Part shown: positions 9,901-17,905 of the stretch, piece by piece | How positions within the stretch are numbered: the stretch's first letter is position 1 | Layout of the letters: each line of letters starts with the position of its first letter | DNA from: Teredinibacter franksiae | Lineage (GTDB): Bacteria; Pseudomonadota; Gammaproteobacteria; Pseudomonadales; Cellvibrionaceae | Direction: 5' to 3' | Length of the DNA: 64,000 bases | NCBI RefSeq assembly: GCF_014218805.1 | Contig: NZ_JACJUV010000001.1 | Span: forward strand, 2,368,501 to 2,432,500 | Program-made: the position numbers and the translations under genes | The notes under the pieces: generated by a model | Database searches by the model: none | What the model was told of the DNA's origin: nothing | What the model saw: only the letters and a program-made list of their open reading frames with translations

Positions 9901-10143
9901 TGATAATGCGTCCCCGTGTAAAACGAGATCTATATTGGGTAAGAGGGGTAGTCGCGTTTCAAAGTTTAAGCCGTTGAAAACTCCCCAAAGCAGTAAACCG
10001 ATAAGCCCTAAGGTAATAATCGAGCCGGCTATATTGATATTTTTACGCAGAGCAAACTTGTGCTCAGGTACGGCCATAATCGCAAAGCCCGATAAAAAAG
10101 GCCCTAAAACTATTAGCACGGGTAGCAATACACTCATGTTCAT
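6985..10143 (-). CDS. Fused double proton-antiporter subunit (two NuoL/MrpA/MrpD-like domains)
   Basis: A 1052-residue, highly hydrophobic protein containing two complete antiporter cores in tandem. The first (about residues 1-490) carries GVKAALFPLHGWLPVSMAAP followed by PVSALLHAVAVVKAG. The second (about 500-960) carries GVKAGLATLHVWLPKAHPVA followed by PASALLSAVMVKVG. Both keep the lysines expected in the proton channel of NuoL/M/N-type subunits. A single antiporter subunit is usually about 500 residues, or about 750-800 for full MrpA, so this looks like a natural fusion of two. Its start overlaps the stop of mrpD by four bases (ATGA), indicating translational coupling. It should sit in the inner membrane as part of the Mrp-like cation/H+ antiporter. 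Whether it exchanges Na+ or another ion cannot be read from sequence. Confidence 0.85.
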   Translation of the reverse strand: MNMSVLLPVLIVLGPFLSGFAIMAVPEHKFALRKNINIAGSIITLGLIGLLLWGVFNGLNFETRLPLLPNIDLVLHGDALSLLFVSLSGVLWPFTTIYAIGYFKKSKNQSRFFAFFSLCVGATIGLALAGNLATFLIFYELLTLTTYPLIAHKGNAESIKAARIYLTYTMIGGALLLAGVVWLKAIAGSLDFTSAGLLADMPYLDRTHLQIIFVLMIAGLGVKAALFPLHGWLPVSMAAPAPVSALLHAVAVVKAGAFGIVRIVYDIYGIEFASDLGLTIFLAAIAGFTVVYGSVLALKQDDLKRRLAYSTVSQVSYIALGTAIAGPIATIGGLVHLVHQALMKITLFFCAGNLAETLGIHKVSEMKGAGKRMPLTMGAFTIAAFGMIGVPPIAGFVSKWYLGAGALEADAYWVLGVLAASSLLNAAYFLPIIHAIWFEEQSAPWKKDHTEFKLETHWMLLLPPVVTALVALAMGLFASTIASPLAWSTLIATKEYQTAFPDLMGLALNYGTSNPWILILPTLLLVMMLFKRLTHLAVNLIPLAPLPGLFAAFFIVNNDFTQQAFLALTSAIWFIAALYARSSLASDTKRTRFYLFFLLTMIGNLGVVLSQDVASFIGFFALMSFSAYPLILHSGSDEAKSAAATYIKWVVLGEVILFAALVGKTYYAYLGGYDESQVWVTAFLLIGFGVKAGLATLHVWLPKAHPVAPVPASALLSAVMVKVGLLGWIQFLPLGEDAILVLAQPMMALGFSAAFLAAGYGFFQDNAKTVLAYSTVSQLGIISASIGFVLAYPASWELLLPAITFFALHHGIAKATLFFAVGLKTELTQRSRLTPILWLLILVPAVSLIGLPLSTGAIAKASLKSATSNWPLFSSLLVFSAIGTSLLMGRFIELMRKPTKPEPSSAEPQWGLIVPTVLSALLSVGLLYATPAFEIKSYLGLWSTFSWAALWPAAVGITIVLISSKLRANLTAPVAGDLLVIYQKVGLLLIAFIQKLEKLGSNTLTNINNALNNSAIKLQSSANSLSNHLAVDAPGTIMAVILATLFYTFLTN

Positions 10144-11642
10144 AGAGTCACCGCACTGACTGATGGATTACTGATGTTGAGAATAAACTCTGCATTGAAT
10201 CCCAGTGCGAGTGTAATGAGCGCAAGCATGAGTGCGGTTATTGTTAGCACCTTAGGAACGTGTGCTGGTGGAAGACTATTTATCTCGGCGCTACCCTGAT
10301 CGCTAGTGAATGCTAAGCCGAGTATCTTGAATAAATAAATAGCCGCTAATAATCCACCGGTAATGATGACGAACGTCCACCACCATTGGCCACTTTCAAT
10401 AGCGGTTGTAAGCAGTAGCCACTTTGCAATAAAACCTGCGCTTGGCGGTAGACCTATCAAGCTGACGCCGGCAATGGCAAACACTAGTAAGTTAAGTGGC
10501 TGTCGAGTTGCTATACCTTTTAGCTGAGCAATGTCACCACTACCTTGCGAGAGAATTAGATTACCTGCTGATAAAAACATGGCACTTTTGGCGCAGGCAT
10601 GAGCAACGATGAAATAAACGGCAGCTTGTGAAGCGCTGCCTGAAAATGTGCTGATGCCCGACAGGTCCTTGCTTAAGGGAAATAGTAAAAAGATGTATCC
10701 GAGTTGTGCGACGGTCGAATATGCGATCAGCACTTTTAATTGCGTGGCACGAAAAGCCTGCCAAGAACCATAGATGATTGCCGTGCCGCCCAAAACTCCG
10801 AGTAACTGAGAGGCTTCAAACGTAGTCGCGTCACCTAATACGTCAAACCAAAATTCGATTAATACATATAGTGACGCTTTAACAACGAGCGCTGAAAGTA
10901 TCGCGCTAACCGGGGTCGGCGCGTTTGCGTGTGCTGGTGGTAGCCAAAAGTGCATAGGGAATAGTGCGATTTTAAGCATAAGCCCAAGGGAGATTAGTAT
11001 CATCGCGACTTTATCGGGAAGACTATTACCGGCGCTAGCTGCGATCTGAGCGAGATCTAAGGTGCCATAGCTACGATACAAAATAACGATAGCCATTAAA
11101 TAGAACAGTGAGCCCAAAAGCCCAACTAACAAATATCTTAACGATGCTTCTAGCGCTGCTTTGGTTGATTGCAGCGCTACCAGTGCGGCGGCTGATAGCC
11201 CTATAATTTCAAGGCAAACATAAATATTAAAGGCATCTCCAGAGACAAAGAGCCCATTCAGTCCTGCGATCATTAGCCACCACAAGGGCCAAAATCTCTG
11301 ACTCTTATGGTCGCCTGAGAAATACGCGGCACTGTAAATGGTCAAAATTAGCGTGAGTAGTCCAGTCAGCGCAATCATTAAGATTGAAAAACCATCCACT
11401 ACCAGATCGATGCCGAGCGGTGCGCCCCAAGCCCCAATTTCATAACGATCACTCTGATATGACTGTTCATTAAAAAATAGAATGGTGGTCAGCGATACCA
11501 CTAGAAATTGCAAACAGGCAAACGCTACATTGATGCGACCTTGGTTTATTGAGTGGCTTATAAGAAAGCTTATCAGCCCAGCCACCAAGGGTAAAAATAC
11601 GATGACAGGCAATAATGTCGCCGGGTCTAAACCATTTATCAC
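10140..11642 (-). CDS. mrpD: Mrp antiporter subunit D (NuoN/M-like)
   Basis: 500 residues, the usual MrpD length, with many hydrophobic segments. The hallmark stretch LKIALFPMHFWLPPAHANAP followed by TPVSAILSALVVKAS is that of the proton-conducting antiporter subunits shared with complex I. It overlaps mrpC (11639) upstream and the double antiporter gene downstream by four bases each, so the operon is tightly coupled. It works in the inner membrane with the other Mrp subunits, exporting cations in exchange for protons. Confidence 0.92.
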   Translation of the reverse strand: MINGLDPATLLPVIVFLPLVAGLISFLISHSINQGRINVAFACLQFLVVSLTTILFFNEQSYQSDRYEIGAWGAPLGIDLVVDGFSILMIALTGLLTLILTIYSAAYFSGDHKSQRFWPLWWLMIAGLNGLFVSGDAFNIYVCLEIIGLSAAALVALQSTKAALEASLRYLLVGLLGSLFYLMAIVILYRSYGTLDLAQIAASAGNSLPDKVAMILISLGLMLKIALFPMHFWLPPAHANAPTPVSAILSALVVKASLYVLIEFWFDVLGDATTFEASQLLGVLGGTAIIYGSWQAFRATQLKVLIAYSTVAQLGYIFLLFPLSKDLSGISTFSGSASQAAVYFIVAHACAKSAMFLSAGNLILSQGSGDIAQLKGIATRQPLNLLVFAIAGVSLIGLPPSAGFIAKWLLLTTAIESGQWWWTFVIITGGLLAAIYLFKILGLAFTSDQGSAEINSLPPAHVPKVLTITALMLALITLALGFNAEFILNISNPSVSAVTL

Positions 11643-11953
11643 AGTGGTTTCTCCGGGAATGGTTTCTCCGAGCTAGATCGGTTTATATCACTAAGACGAA
11701 CCATTAGGTTTAAAGCCAGTGCTGTGCCGGCAACAGCAATAACAATACCGGTTAATACCATGGCGTGAGGTACGGGGTCTGCTGTTGATGCACTCTGTTT
11801 GGCGAAGGCGATTAAGAAGATAAATATACCGACACCCATGACATTCAGCGCTAATATTTTTCGCATGATATGGCTTGCCAAGATGACGCCCAGCAAGCCA
11901 ATGGCAAACAGTGCCACACCCGTCATGCTGTAGAGTAGCTCTGAATTTATCAT
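11639..11953 (-). CDS. mrpC: Mrp antiporter subunit C (NuoK-like)
   Basis: 104 residues with three hydrophobic helices, as in MrpC/MnhC and NuoK. The segment MRKILALNVMGVGIFIFLIA is typical. It overlaps mrpB by four bases and mrpD by four bases. It is a small inner-membrane subunit required for assembly of the hetero-oligomeric antiporter. Confidence 0.9.
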   Translation of the reverse strand: MINSELLYSMTGVALFAIGLLGVILASHIMRKILALNVMGVGIFIFLIAFAKQSASTADPVPHAMVLTGIVIAVAGTALALNLMVRLSDINRSSSEKPFPEKPL

Positions 11954-12687
11954 TTATGCCCCTCACTACTCATGTCCGAAAGAGGTTTTTCGATAAGGCT
12001 GCTATAAAGCGCGGCGAGCGCTATTGCAATTGAGACAGTAGCAATAGTCTCTATCAGTAATATCAATATATGAGCCGAGCCCGGTGGGTAAGTAAGGAGA
12101 CTACCTTCAAACCAAGCGAGTAATGAACCGGTAATGACAAACATGGCTAAACCGGCGGCCAATAGATAGCGGGCAATCACTGATGTGTAATTAATACGGT
12201 AGCGCTGTGTTTGAAACATCAAAACACAGGTGCCTGCAAGTAATGCGCCAGCCTGAAAAGCACCGCCCGGTTTATAAGCGCCAGCCCAAAGTAGATACCC
12301 TGCAAATACTACTAAAGTTGGTGCTATCCAGCGTTGTAGAGTCACTAAAACAATGTCGGTATGTTGGTTGCCAATAGATTGAACGAGAGGGGCATTATCG
12401 TTGCGACTCGGTAGAATCGCGATAACAACAATGAGTAATACGCCAATTTCTAACAACGTATCATAGGCGCGAAAGTTAAGTAACACTGCGGTGACGGGAT
12501 TAGTGACGCCGCTGATATCGATGTTTGCTTCAACCTGGCCCCGTAAACCTTCGCCGCGTGCATCATGATTCAACACAATCAAAATGAGTGTGAATAAAAG
12601 GCCTATAACGGCTAGTGCCGCAATGACTCTCGATGCCTTTGGATCAAGTGCGCGGCCATGGTATTCAAGATCCATTTTTTTAAACAT
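11950..12687 (-). CDS. mrpB: Mrp antiporter subunit B (MnhB-like, with N-terminal MbhE-like extension)
   Basis: 245 residues, longer than a stand-alone MrpB (about 140). The C-terminal half has the MnhB signature YLLWAGAYKPGGAFQAGALL. The N-terminal part (about 1-100), including VTAVLLNFRAYDTLLEIGVL, resembles the MbhE-like segment that in classical Mrp systems is the tail of MrpA. This matches the gene order of Mbh-type modules, where the MrpA tail is detached. Start ATG 12687 lies 5 bases after the preceding stop. Confidence 0.88.
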   Translation of the reverse strand: MFKKMDLEYHGRALDPKASRVIAALAVIGLLFTLILIVLNHDARGEGLRGQVEANIDISGVTNPVTAVLLNFRAYDTLLEIGVLLIVVIAILPSRNDNAPLVQSIGNQHTDIVLVTLQRWIAPTLVVFAGYLLWAGAYKPGGAFQAGALLAGTCVLMFQTQRYRINYTSVIARYLLAAGLAMFVITGSLLAWFEGSLLTYPPGSAHILILLIETIATVSIAIALAALYSSLIEKPLSDMSSEGHK

Positions 12688-12691
12688 ACGA

Positions 12692-13000
12692 TCATCTGCT
12701 CTGGCTATTTAGGTCGATAGTTTTAGGTGTTGCTTTCGGTGTTGGTATAGTTTGTCCAGTAGTTGGCCTAATACGGTTCCATGCAGCGAGCAGTAGAGAG
12801 CCAGATAAACCTGCACCGATAGCGGCTTCAGCAATAGCGACATCGAATGCCCCCATTCGCCCCCAAACGATGGTGACCAGAAGTCCTAAGCAGACAAAAA
12901 ATACGATGCAGCGAAATAGTGAAGCTGAAAAAATACTCATCCAAGCAACTAACAAAATACTCAACATAAGTAATACGTCAAAGGCGGTAATAAGGCTCAT
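12692..13000 (-). CDS. MbhD-like subunit (DUF4040), detached MrpA C-terminal piece
   Basis: 102 residues with three hydrophobic segments and the family motif GAFDVAIAEAAIGAGLSGSL, which is diagnostic of MbhD/DUF4040 and of the MrpA C-terminal region. It shares a single base with the end of mrpG. Its presence as a separate gene places this antiporter with the Mbh-like arrangement E-F-G-(MbhD)-B-C-D-A' rather than the usual A-B-C-D-E-F-G. Confidence 0.85.
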   Translation of the reverse strand: MSLITAFDVLLMLSILLVAWMSIFSASLFRCIVFFVCLGLLVTIVWGRMGAFDVAIAEAAIGAGLSGSLLLAAWNRIRPTTGQTIPTPKATPKTIDLNSQSR

Positions 13001-13311
13001 TAACTATTCCCCTTTGATTTTTTACTCAGTGATTGTTCATTGATTACTTCTGAAGCGATTAGGTAACTAGAGGCAGCGCTGGAAAAAATAACTAAACCCC
13101 AAACGAGGATTAATTTGAATGCATCAATCAGAGGGGGAATTTGTAGTAATAATCCAATGACAATGAGGCCAAGGCCAAGATTATCGGCTTTGGTTAGTGC
13201 ATGCATACGACTAAGTATGTCTGGAAACCGGATTAAACCGACAGTCCCTGCGAGGAAAAAGAAAAGACCCGTCAGACAAAATAGATAACTAAATACCTCG
13301 GTTAAATTCAT
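13000..13311 (-). CDS. mrpG: Mrp antiporter subunit G
   Basis: 103 residues with three hydrophobic helices and the MnhG motif GTVGLIRFPDILSRMHALTK followed by ADNLGLGLI. The length is normal for the family. It overlaps mrpF by four bases. It is an inner-membrane accessory subunit of the antiporter. Confidence 0.92.
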   Translation of the reverse strand: MNLTEVFSYLFCLTGLFFFLAGTVGLIRFPDILSRMHALTKADNLGLGLIVIGLLLQIPPLIDAFKLILVWGLVIFSSAASSYLIASEVINEQSLSKKSKGNS

Positions 13312-13565
13312 AGAGAGTGACCACGAAGCTGTGTAAAAGTGACCAGTGTTATTGACGTGAGCAATGCAAGAATTAACGCGACATCAAGTAAGTTCGGCTG
13401 GTCTATTGCAATGGCTAAAATTGAGAGAATAGCAACGCCGATGGTTCCGATCAATTGAGTTGATAGCAGGCAATCAGCATAATTAGGCGTACGTAATACA
13501 GACAACAAACTTATGAGTAGAAAGAAAGCCAGAATAATAACAAGGGATAGCAGAAAAGTAGTCAT
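13308..13565 (-). CDS. mrpF: Mrp antiporter subunit F
   Basis: 85 residues with three hydrophobic segments. LLSVLRTPNYADCLLSTQLI corresponds to the conserved MrpF region between helices 1 and 2, where R-x-P/G-x2-x-DR/DC is usual. It overlaps mrpE and mrpG by four bases each. An integral-membrane subunit of the antiporter. Confidence 0.88.
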   Translation of the reverse strand: MTTFLLSLVIILAFFLLISLLSVLRTPNYADCLLSTQLIGTIGVAILSILAIAIDQPNLLDVALILALLTSITLVTFTQLRGHSL

Positions 13566-14125
13566 GATTTACTCACCTCTGGTTGAAGCTCTTGCTCAGC
13601 CCCTATCAATTGAGTAACCCACCATTGGCAATCGTCGATGTCAGATTGTTTAAATGAACGTAGATCCAATACATGGATGGAAAGGTCTTGCCCGTCACGA
13701 CAGGCACTGACGGTACCGGGTAGTAAGTTAAGAATCTGTATTAAGGTGAATACCTGCGAGTCATCGATCAACTTAGTGCGGTAATGGATAATGCCAGGCG
13801 ATGTTTTTGATTTTGGTATAAGCGCTAATTTTGCAATATCCCAACCACTCCGCACAGATTGAACAGAGAAGTAGCCTAAGAATAAAACTATATTCTTAGG
13901 GCTCTTTAATAACGGGGTTGTGTGTCGATACTTGGGTGCCAAGTAGAGACTCAATAAACTAGCGGCAACAATAAAAATACTACCCACAATTAACGAGCTT
14001 AGTTGCCACTCAGTCAGCAGTAGCCAAATAATACTGAACACGGCTAAGCGTATAAAAAACTCATAGCTTGCTAATGACGTTTTGCCTTGGCTGGGGTGAA
14101 GTGTGTTTTCATTACGGTTGGTCAC
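13562..14125 (-). CDS. mrpE: Mrp antiporter subunit E
   Basis: 187 residues. Two hydrophobic segments (about 25-65) are followed by a soluble tail with the MrpE features TLIQILNLLPGTVSACRDGQ and LSIHVLDLR. It is the first gene of the operon on the minus strand, and all seven later genes overlap or nearly touch. The promoter should lie in 14126-14300. Confidence 0.88.
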   Translation of the reverse strand: MTNRNENTLHPSQGKTSLASYEFFIRLAVFSIIWLLLTEWQLSSLIVGSIFIVAASLLSLYLAPKYRHTTPLLKSPKNIVLFLGYFSVQSVRSGWDIAKLALIPKSKTSPGIIHYRTKLIDDSQVFTLIQILNLLPGTVSACRDGQDLSIHVLDLRSFKQSDIDDCQWWVTQLIGAEQELQPEVSKS

Positions 14126-14303
14126 GATTATGTTTAGTTACCGATTAATTTTCATTCTTAGGGCTATCATACTAACAGTGGTGCAAGTAAGAACAATACG
14201 AATAAAATGAGAGATTAGATCGTATTATCCGATGAATATCTGATATAAAAAATATAGGAGGGCTAGGTCACTGGTTTAGCTCGAGAATATACGGCTCTTT
14301 AGT

Positions 14304-14492
14304 TTAATAAATCGATAAAGCAGCTGGGTGACTGATTTTACGTTCAGCTACGATCGTATAAATGTATCCTTCACCAATTATTTTTGAGTAAGTACGTTTA
14401 AGTAATTTGGACGAAGAGCCAAGACGATGAACAGCAAGGGGGTTTTCTTGATAGAAACACTCTGACCCCGAGCTGTAGATGATGATGGTCAC
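14304..14492 (-). pseudogene. Short ORF, possible remnant of a NhaR-like regulator C-terminus
   Basis: A 62-codon frame ending in YTIVAERKISHPAALSIY. The tail resembles the C-terminal part of the NhaR-like protein at 17906-18805 (FYAISPERKIKHPAV), and the preceding KIIGEG could match its VIGRTE. The start and N-terminal half do not resemble anything I know. It lies between mrpE and htpX. It could equally be a small unrelated protein or a chance frame. Confidence 0.35.
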
Positions 14493-14528
14493 TAAGAGGT
14501 GATTGGCTTGATCGAACCTACATTACAT

Positions 14529-15416
14529 TTAAGAGCTTCTCATTGCCCGCTCTTCCAGCGCTTTGACTCTGGCAGCCATGGGTGGGTGTGATGAAAACAG
14601 CGCCATAATTCCACCTTTATCATTGATACCAAAGGCAGCCATTTGTTCCGGTAACGGTTCAGGCTCCACTTGACCAAGTCGTTTAAGCGCACTGATCATA
14701 TTCTGATGGCCTGCCAAATCGGCACCACCGGTGTCAGCTATAAATTCACGTTTTCTAGAAAAATACATCACAATGGTTGATGCAAGGATGGATAAAACAA
14801 CCTGCGCTATTATTACCGTCACAAAGTAACCGATACCGTGTCCACGATCATTTTTCAAAATCACGCGATCGACAATATGTCCGATAACACGAGATAAAAA
14901 CACCACGAATGTATTTACCACTCCCTGAATTAAAGCCAGCGTCACCATATCTCCATTGGCAATATGACTCATTTCATGTCCGACAACGGCTTTGACCTCA
15001 CCTTGCGACATGTTGTCCAGCAAGCCTTGAGATACTGCCATCAAGGCTTTATTTTTAGATGCCCCAGTGGCAAAAGCATTCATTGCCGGTGATGGAAAAA
15101 TAGCTACTTCCGGCATTTTTATGCCGACAATTTTTGCCTGCTTTTCGACCGTGCTAATCAACCATTTTTCTATATTGCTACTTGGATTGGTAATCACTAC
15201 CGCCCCCGTCATACGTTTTGCCATCCATTTCGATATCAGTAATGAAATGAAAGATCCGCCAAAACCAATAACACCTGAAAGTATGACTAGCGCCTGAATA
15301 TTCAGGTCAGAACCATTTTCGGCCAATATGCTATCAACACCCAGTAGGCTCAGCGTAATACTCAACACCACCATGATGGCAATATTGGTCATAAGAAATA
15401 ATAAGATGCGTTTCAT
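14529..15416 (-). CDS. htpX: Membrane zinc metalloprotease HtpX
   Basis: 295 residues, the usual length for HtpX (M48 family). Two N-terminal membrane helices (about 4-24 and 40-62) precede the zinc site HEMSH (His147, Glu148, His151), with a later Glu in FIADTGGADL completing the site. Two more hydrophobic segments lie at about 155-215. The ATG has AGGAAA just upstream. HtpX degrades damaged inner-membrane proteins, often under envelope stress. Here it sits among cation and pH stress genes. Confidence 0.95.
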   Translation of the reverse strand: MKRILLFLMTNIAIMVVLSITLSLLGVDSILAENGSDLNIQALVILSGVIGFGGSFISLLISKWMAKRMTGAVVITNPSSNIEKWLISTVEKQAKIVGIKMPEVAIFPSPAMNAFATGASKNKALMAVSQGLLDNMSQGEVKAVVGHEMSHIANGDMVTLALIQGVVNTFVVFLSRVIGHIVDRVILKNDRGHGIGYFVTVIIAQVVLSILASTIVMYFSRKREFIADTGGADLAGHQNMISALKRLGQVEPEPLPEQMAAFGINDKGGIMALFSSHPPMAARVKALEERAMRSS

Positions 15417-15535
15417 TTATTTTCCTGTCGTATTAACGGTTTTAAAAATAGATACTACTGACTATCAGGAACCGGCATCGATAATATAGTCAAACATACT
15501 AAATAGCTGCAATAAGCAGCTCCTACAAAAAACCA

Positions 15536-16003
15536 CTAGCTCTTGACGTTAGGCTCACAAGGGTAGTGTTTACGTAATGAGGTATAAACCACAGTTCGCG
15601 CCATAGCGTCTGCTGCCAGCTCACTCTTTTTAAAGTCGCCAACCACACGGGTAACAACTTCGTATAATGAGATAGGGTCACCAAGACAAAACTCTGCATA
15701 ACGTGCAGCACGATCACGCAAGCTAAATGCTCGAGTTCGAGTGGCCCTCTCGGAATAGCTTTCCTTCTTTTCTAATTCCGCTTCTATGTTAATCAATACT
15801 CGCTCATCCGTAGCTACAGCGCCATCAATAAAGCCTTGAATATAGCGAATGCAATACTGACCATCGATACTTTCTGCCTGTTCAGGAAAAACTTTACAGT
15901 GCGAAGCCAGTTCCGTGGCCGAAAGTGGTTCTACGGCATTCACTTTGTTCACTCCGACAAGTAAAGCAAGTATGCTGATCGTACAAAATAGTTTTATCTT
16001 CAT
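15536..16003 (-). CDS. Secreted Rap1a/Tai-like domain protein
   Basis: 155 residues with a signal peptide (about 1-23, ending VNAV). The mature part contains YCIRYIQGFIDGAVATDER, a cysteine pair, and ends with DAMARTVVYTSLRKHYPC. This layout, with conserved Cys residues and a helical fold, is that of the Rap1a/Tai immunity-protein family, periplasmic proteins first known as protectors against T6SS amidase effectors. Many family members are orphan, as here, with no effector gene next to it. The function in this locus is unknown. Confidence 0.7.
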   Translation of the reverse strand: MKIKLFCTISILALLVGVNKVNAVEPLSATELASHCKVFPEQAESIDGQYCIRYIQGFIDGAVATDERVLINIEAELEKKESYSERATRTRAFSLRDRAARYAEFCLGDPISLYEVVTRVVGDFKKSELAADAMARTVVYTSLRKHYPCEPNVKS

Positions 16004-16110
16004 TATATTGCCCCAAATAAATATTAAAAAATGTGAAAAGTTTGATAAAAAAATAACCTCAAAAATTAAGGCATATTTTCTCTAGTACAGGTTTGTATCC
16101 CCATATTTTA

Positions 16111-16752
16111 TTAACACCATAGCGATAAAGGAGGGTCAGCAATGGCAGAGCGCAATATATCGGTTCGTGACACAATTCCGACTAACCTACCGGTATCTTC
16201 GACAATGGGTAAGACGCTTAAGCTTTCCTCGACGAGTAATGTTGCAATGCGTCTAATGTCGGTAACAGGGTCAGCTGAGTATATTTGAGATTCTGCAGTT
16301 AAAAAGCACTGCTCGATTGTCTTGTTAATCGAGATACTTTTCTGATCGGTGCTTAGAAAAAATTCATAAAGCTTTTGTCTGGATAGTACGCCGATCAGTT
16401 GACGTCTACTGTTTACAATAGGTAGCGCTTGATAGGGGTGCTTTTTAAACTGTTCAACAGCTTTGGTGAGATTCCAATCTGACATCAATACATGAATCGA
16501 AGACGTCATGATTTGATAGGCATGATAGACAGGTTCACGCTGTCCTTTGCTTCGCAGTGATTCTTTATATTGAGCCAATTTATTATTAGATGGCCCATAA
16601 CTTTTATCAGTAACATAATATAGCGAGTTGTCTTCATCTTCGTCTTCAAGCGAAACTTTCCTGAAGCGAGTTGCCGCTGTCTTTTCGATACGACGTAATT
16701 GTTCTAATGGCCCTGAAAATACTCTTCCGCTTCGTGCATAAATAGAAAACAT
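16111..16752 (-). CDS. CBS-domain pair protein
   Basis: 213 residues. Residues about 75-205 form two CBS repeats; the second ends with LPIVEDTGRLVGIVSRTDIL, and the first contains ALPIVNSRRQLIGVLSRQKL. Residues 1-75 are a charged, unrecognised extension. CBS pairs bind adenosine nucleotides and act as energy or stress sensors. Its own partner is not evident. It lies just upstream of the HPF/RaiA-like gene's 3' end on the same strand, and both could belong to one stress response. Confidence 0.85.
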   Translation of the reverse strand: MFSIYARSGRVFSGPLEQLRRIEKTAATRFRKVSLEDEDEDNSLYYVTDKSYGPSNNKLAQYKESLRSKGQREPVYHAYQIMTSSIHVLMSDWNLTKAVEQFKKHPYQALPIVNSRRQLIGVLSRQKLYEFFLSTDQKSISINKTIEQCFLTAESQIYSADPVTDIRRIATLLVEESLSVLPIVEDTGRLVGIVSRTDILRSAIADPPLSLWC

Positions 16753-16811
16753 TGTAAGTTAATCCAGTGGGGTAGCTTGTTGAGTTAACGCAAAAACTCC
16801 GTGTTATGGGA

Positions 16812-17216
16812 TCAATATGATGGCTCTAAGGTTAAATAATTGTCGGTGCTCATAGCTGATTCGCCTGTTGATTCAATTGGTGATTTTTTTGAGGGGCGTA
16901 ATTTATATAATGATGTTCGATTACGTTTTATCTTTCTCGTTAGATTTTGGTTGGCTCTGGTGATACATCGATCAATAGCTTGTTGCAAATTAGCCCTGCG
17001 CTCTGAAATGACAATTCGTGTCATTCCTACAGGTTTGATAACAACGAGACACTCTTTATCTATACCGCCTTTGGGGCCGTTAATATCGCTAATGGTTACT
17101 TCGGTACTGTGTATTGCATGTTTGGTTCGAGAAAATGCAAAAGAGATTCGACGGTTAACATAGTCAATCAGGTCGCCATTGGCTGCCACTTTTCTAAACT
17201 TAATACTTAATTTCAT
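16812..17216 (-). CDS. HPF/RaiA-like ribosome-associated protein
   Basis: About 134 residues. The fold-defining stretch from MKLSIKFRKV through YVNRRISFAFSRTKHAIHST to ANLQQAIDRCITRANQNLTR matches the HPF/RaiA (sigma-54 modulation) family: beta-alpha-beta-beta-beta-alpha with a basic second helix. I take ATG 17216 because GAGG lies six bases upstream; ATG 17219 and an upstream ATG at 17228 are alternatives. Family members bind the 30S decoding centre and store ribosomes when growth stops. The C-terminal 30 residues (KIKRNRTSLYKLRPSKKS) are basic and poorly conserved. Confidence 0.75.
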   Translation of the reverse strand: MKLSIKFRKVAANGDLIDYVNRRISFAFSRTKHAIHSTEVTISDINGPKGGIDKECLVVIKPVGMTRIVISERRANLQQAIDRCITRANQNLTRKIKRNRTSLYKLRPSKKSPIESTGESAMSTDNYLTLEPSY

Positions 17217-17249
17217 CATTAACCTCATCTATTAGTTATTTGTATGGCT

Positions 17250-17702
17250 CTAGCAAATATTGCCTCGATAGATCATTTCATTGAATGACTCGATAATTGC
17301 AGTTCGTTTTTCTCCCGAATATCCGAGTCGGTCAACCATGTTATTGATAAGTTCCGGCCGGTATTTTTCTTCGGCAGTACATGCGCGCAAAACTAAATCA
17401 CTGTCAATTTTGTTCACGGAGCCTGCAACCAAGGTATCAAATACGTTGTTTTCTATGCTCTGCTGCTGGCTGCTTTCTTTGAGGCTTGCTCGTAGGTTTA
17501 TTTTATCCTGCGTTTTGTCTTTAATTTTATCTACGAAGCCAAGGTTTAAGTCGTTAAGGCATTTTTCTGAAACCACCCCTGTTGAATTCATCGATATACC
17601 TGGTTTACATAGTTCTGGTAGTGGCTTATCTGCTTGCACTTGCCCAGCCATTCCGACAAAAAGTATGGCTAAACCATAGATTTTTAAACGTTTATTTTTC
17701 AT
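17250..17702 (-). CDS. Secreted hypothetical protein with cysteines
   Basis: 150 residues with a signal peptide (about 1-24, ending VQA). The mature protein has four cysteines (CKPG, EKCL, RACT and the terminal NIC) that could form two disulfides in the periplasm, and a helical, charged middle (KIKDKTQDKINLRASLKESS). I do not recognise the family. It lies 33 bases from the HPF-like gene on the same strand and diverges from the nhaR-like gene. Confidence 0.7.
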   Translation of the reverse strand: MKNKRLKIYGLAILFVGMAGQVQADKPLPELCKPGISMNSTGVVSEKCLNDLNLGFVDKIKDKTQDKINLRASLKESSQQQSIENNVFDTLVAGSVNKIDSDLVLRACTAEEKYRPELINNMVDRLGYSGEKRTAIIESFNEMIYRGNIC

Positions 17703-17905
17703 GGTGATCCTCGCTGTTGCCTTGGTTGAATGTGTTGCGTTTCATGAGGTTCAAACTATAGGTACTAAAAAACAGCAAGAAAAGTCGTACATAATTGATC
17801 TAAACATCGTAAAAACCGTATAAACTATAAGCAATAACAAAACATCAACGATAATTTCAGTCTTGTTATTGCTCAATTGGAATACACCATAAAGGTCTAA
17901 CCGTC

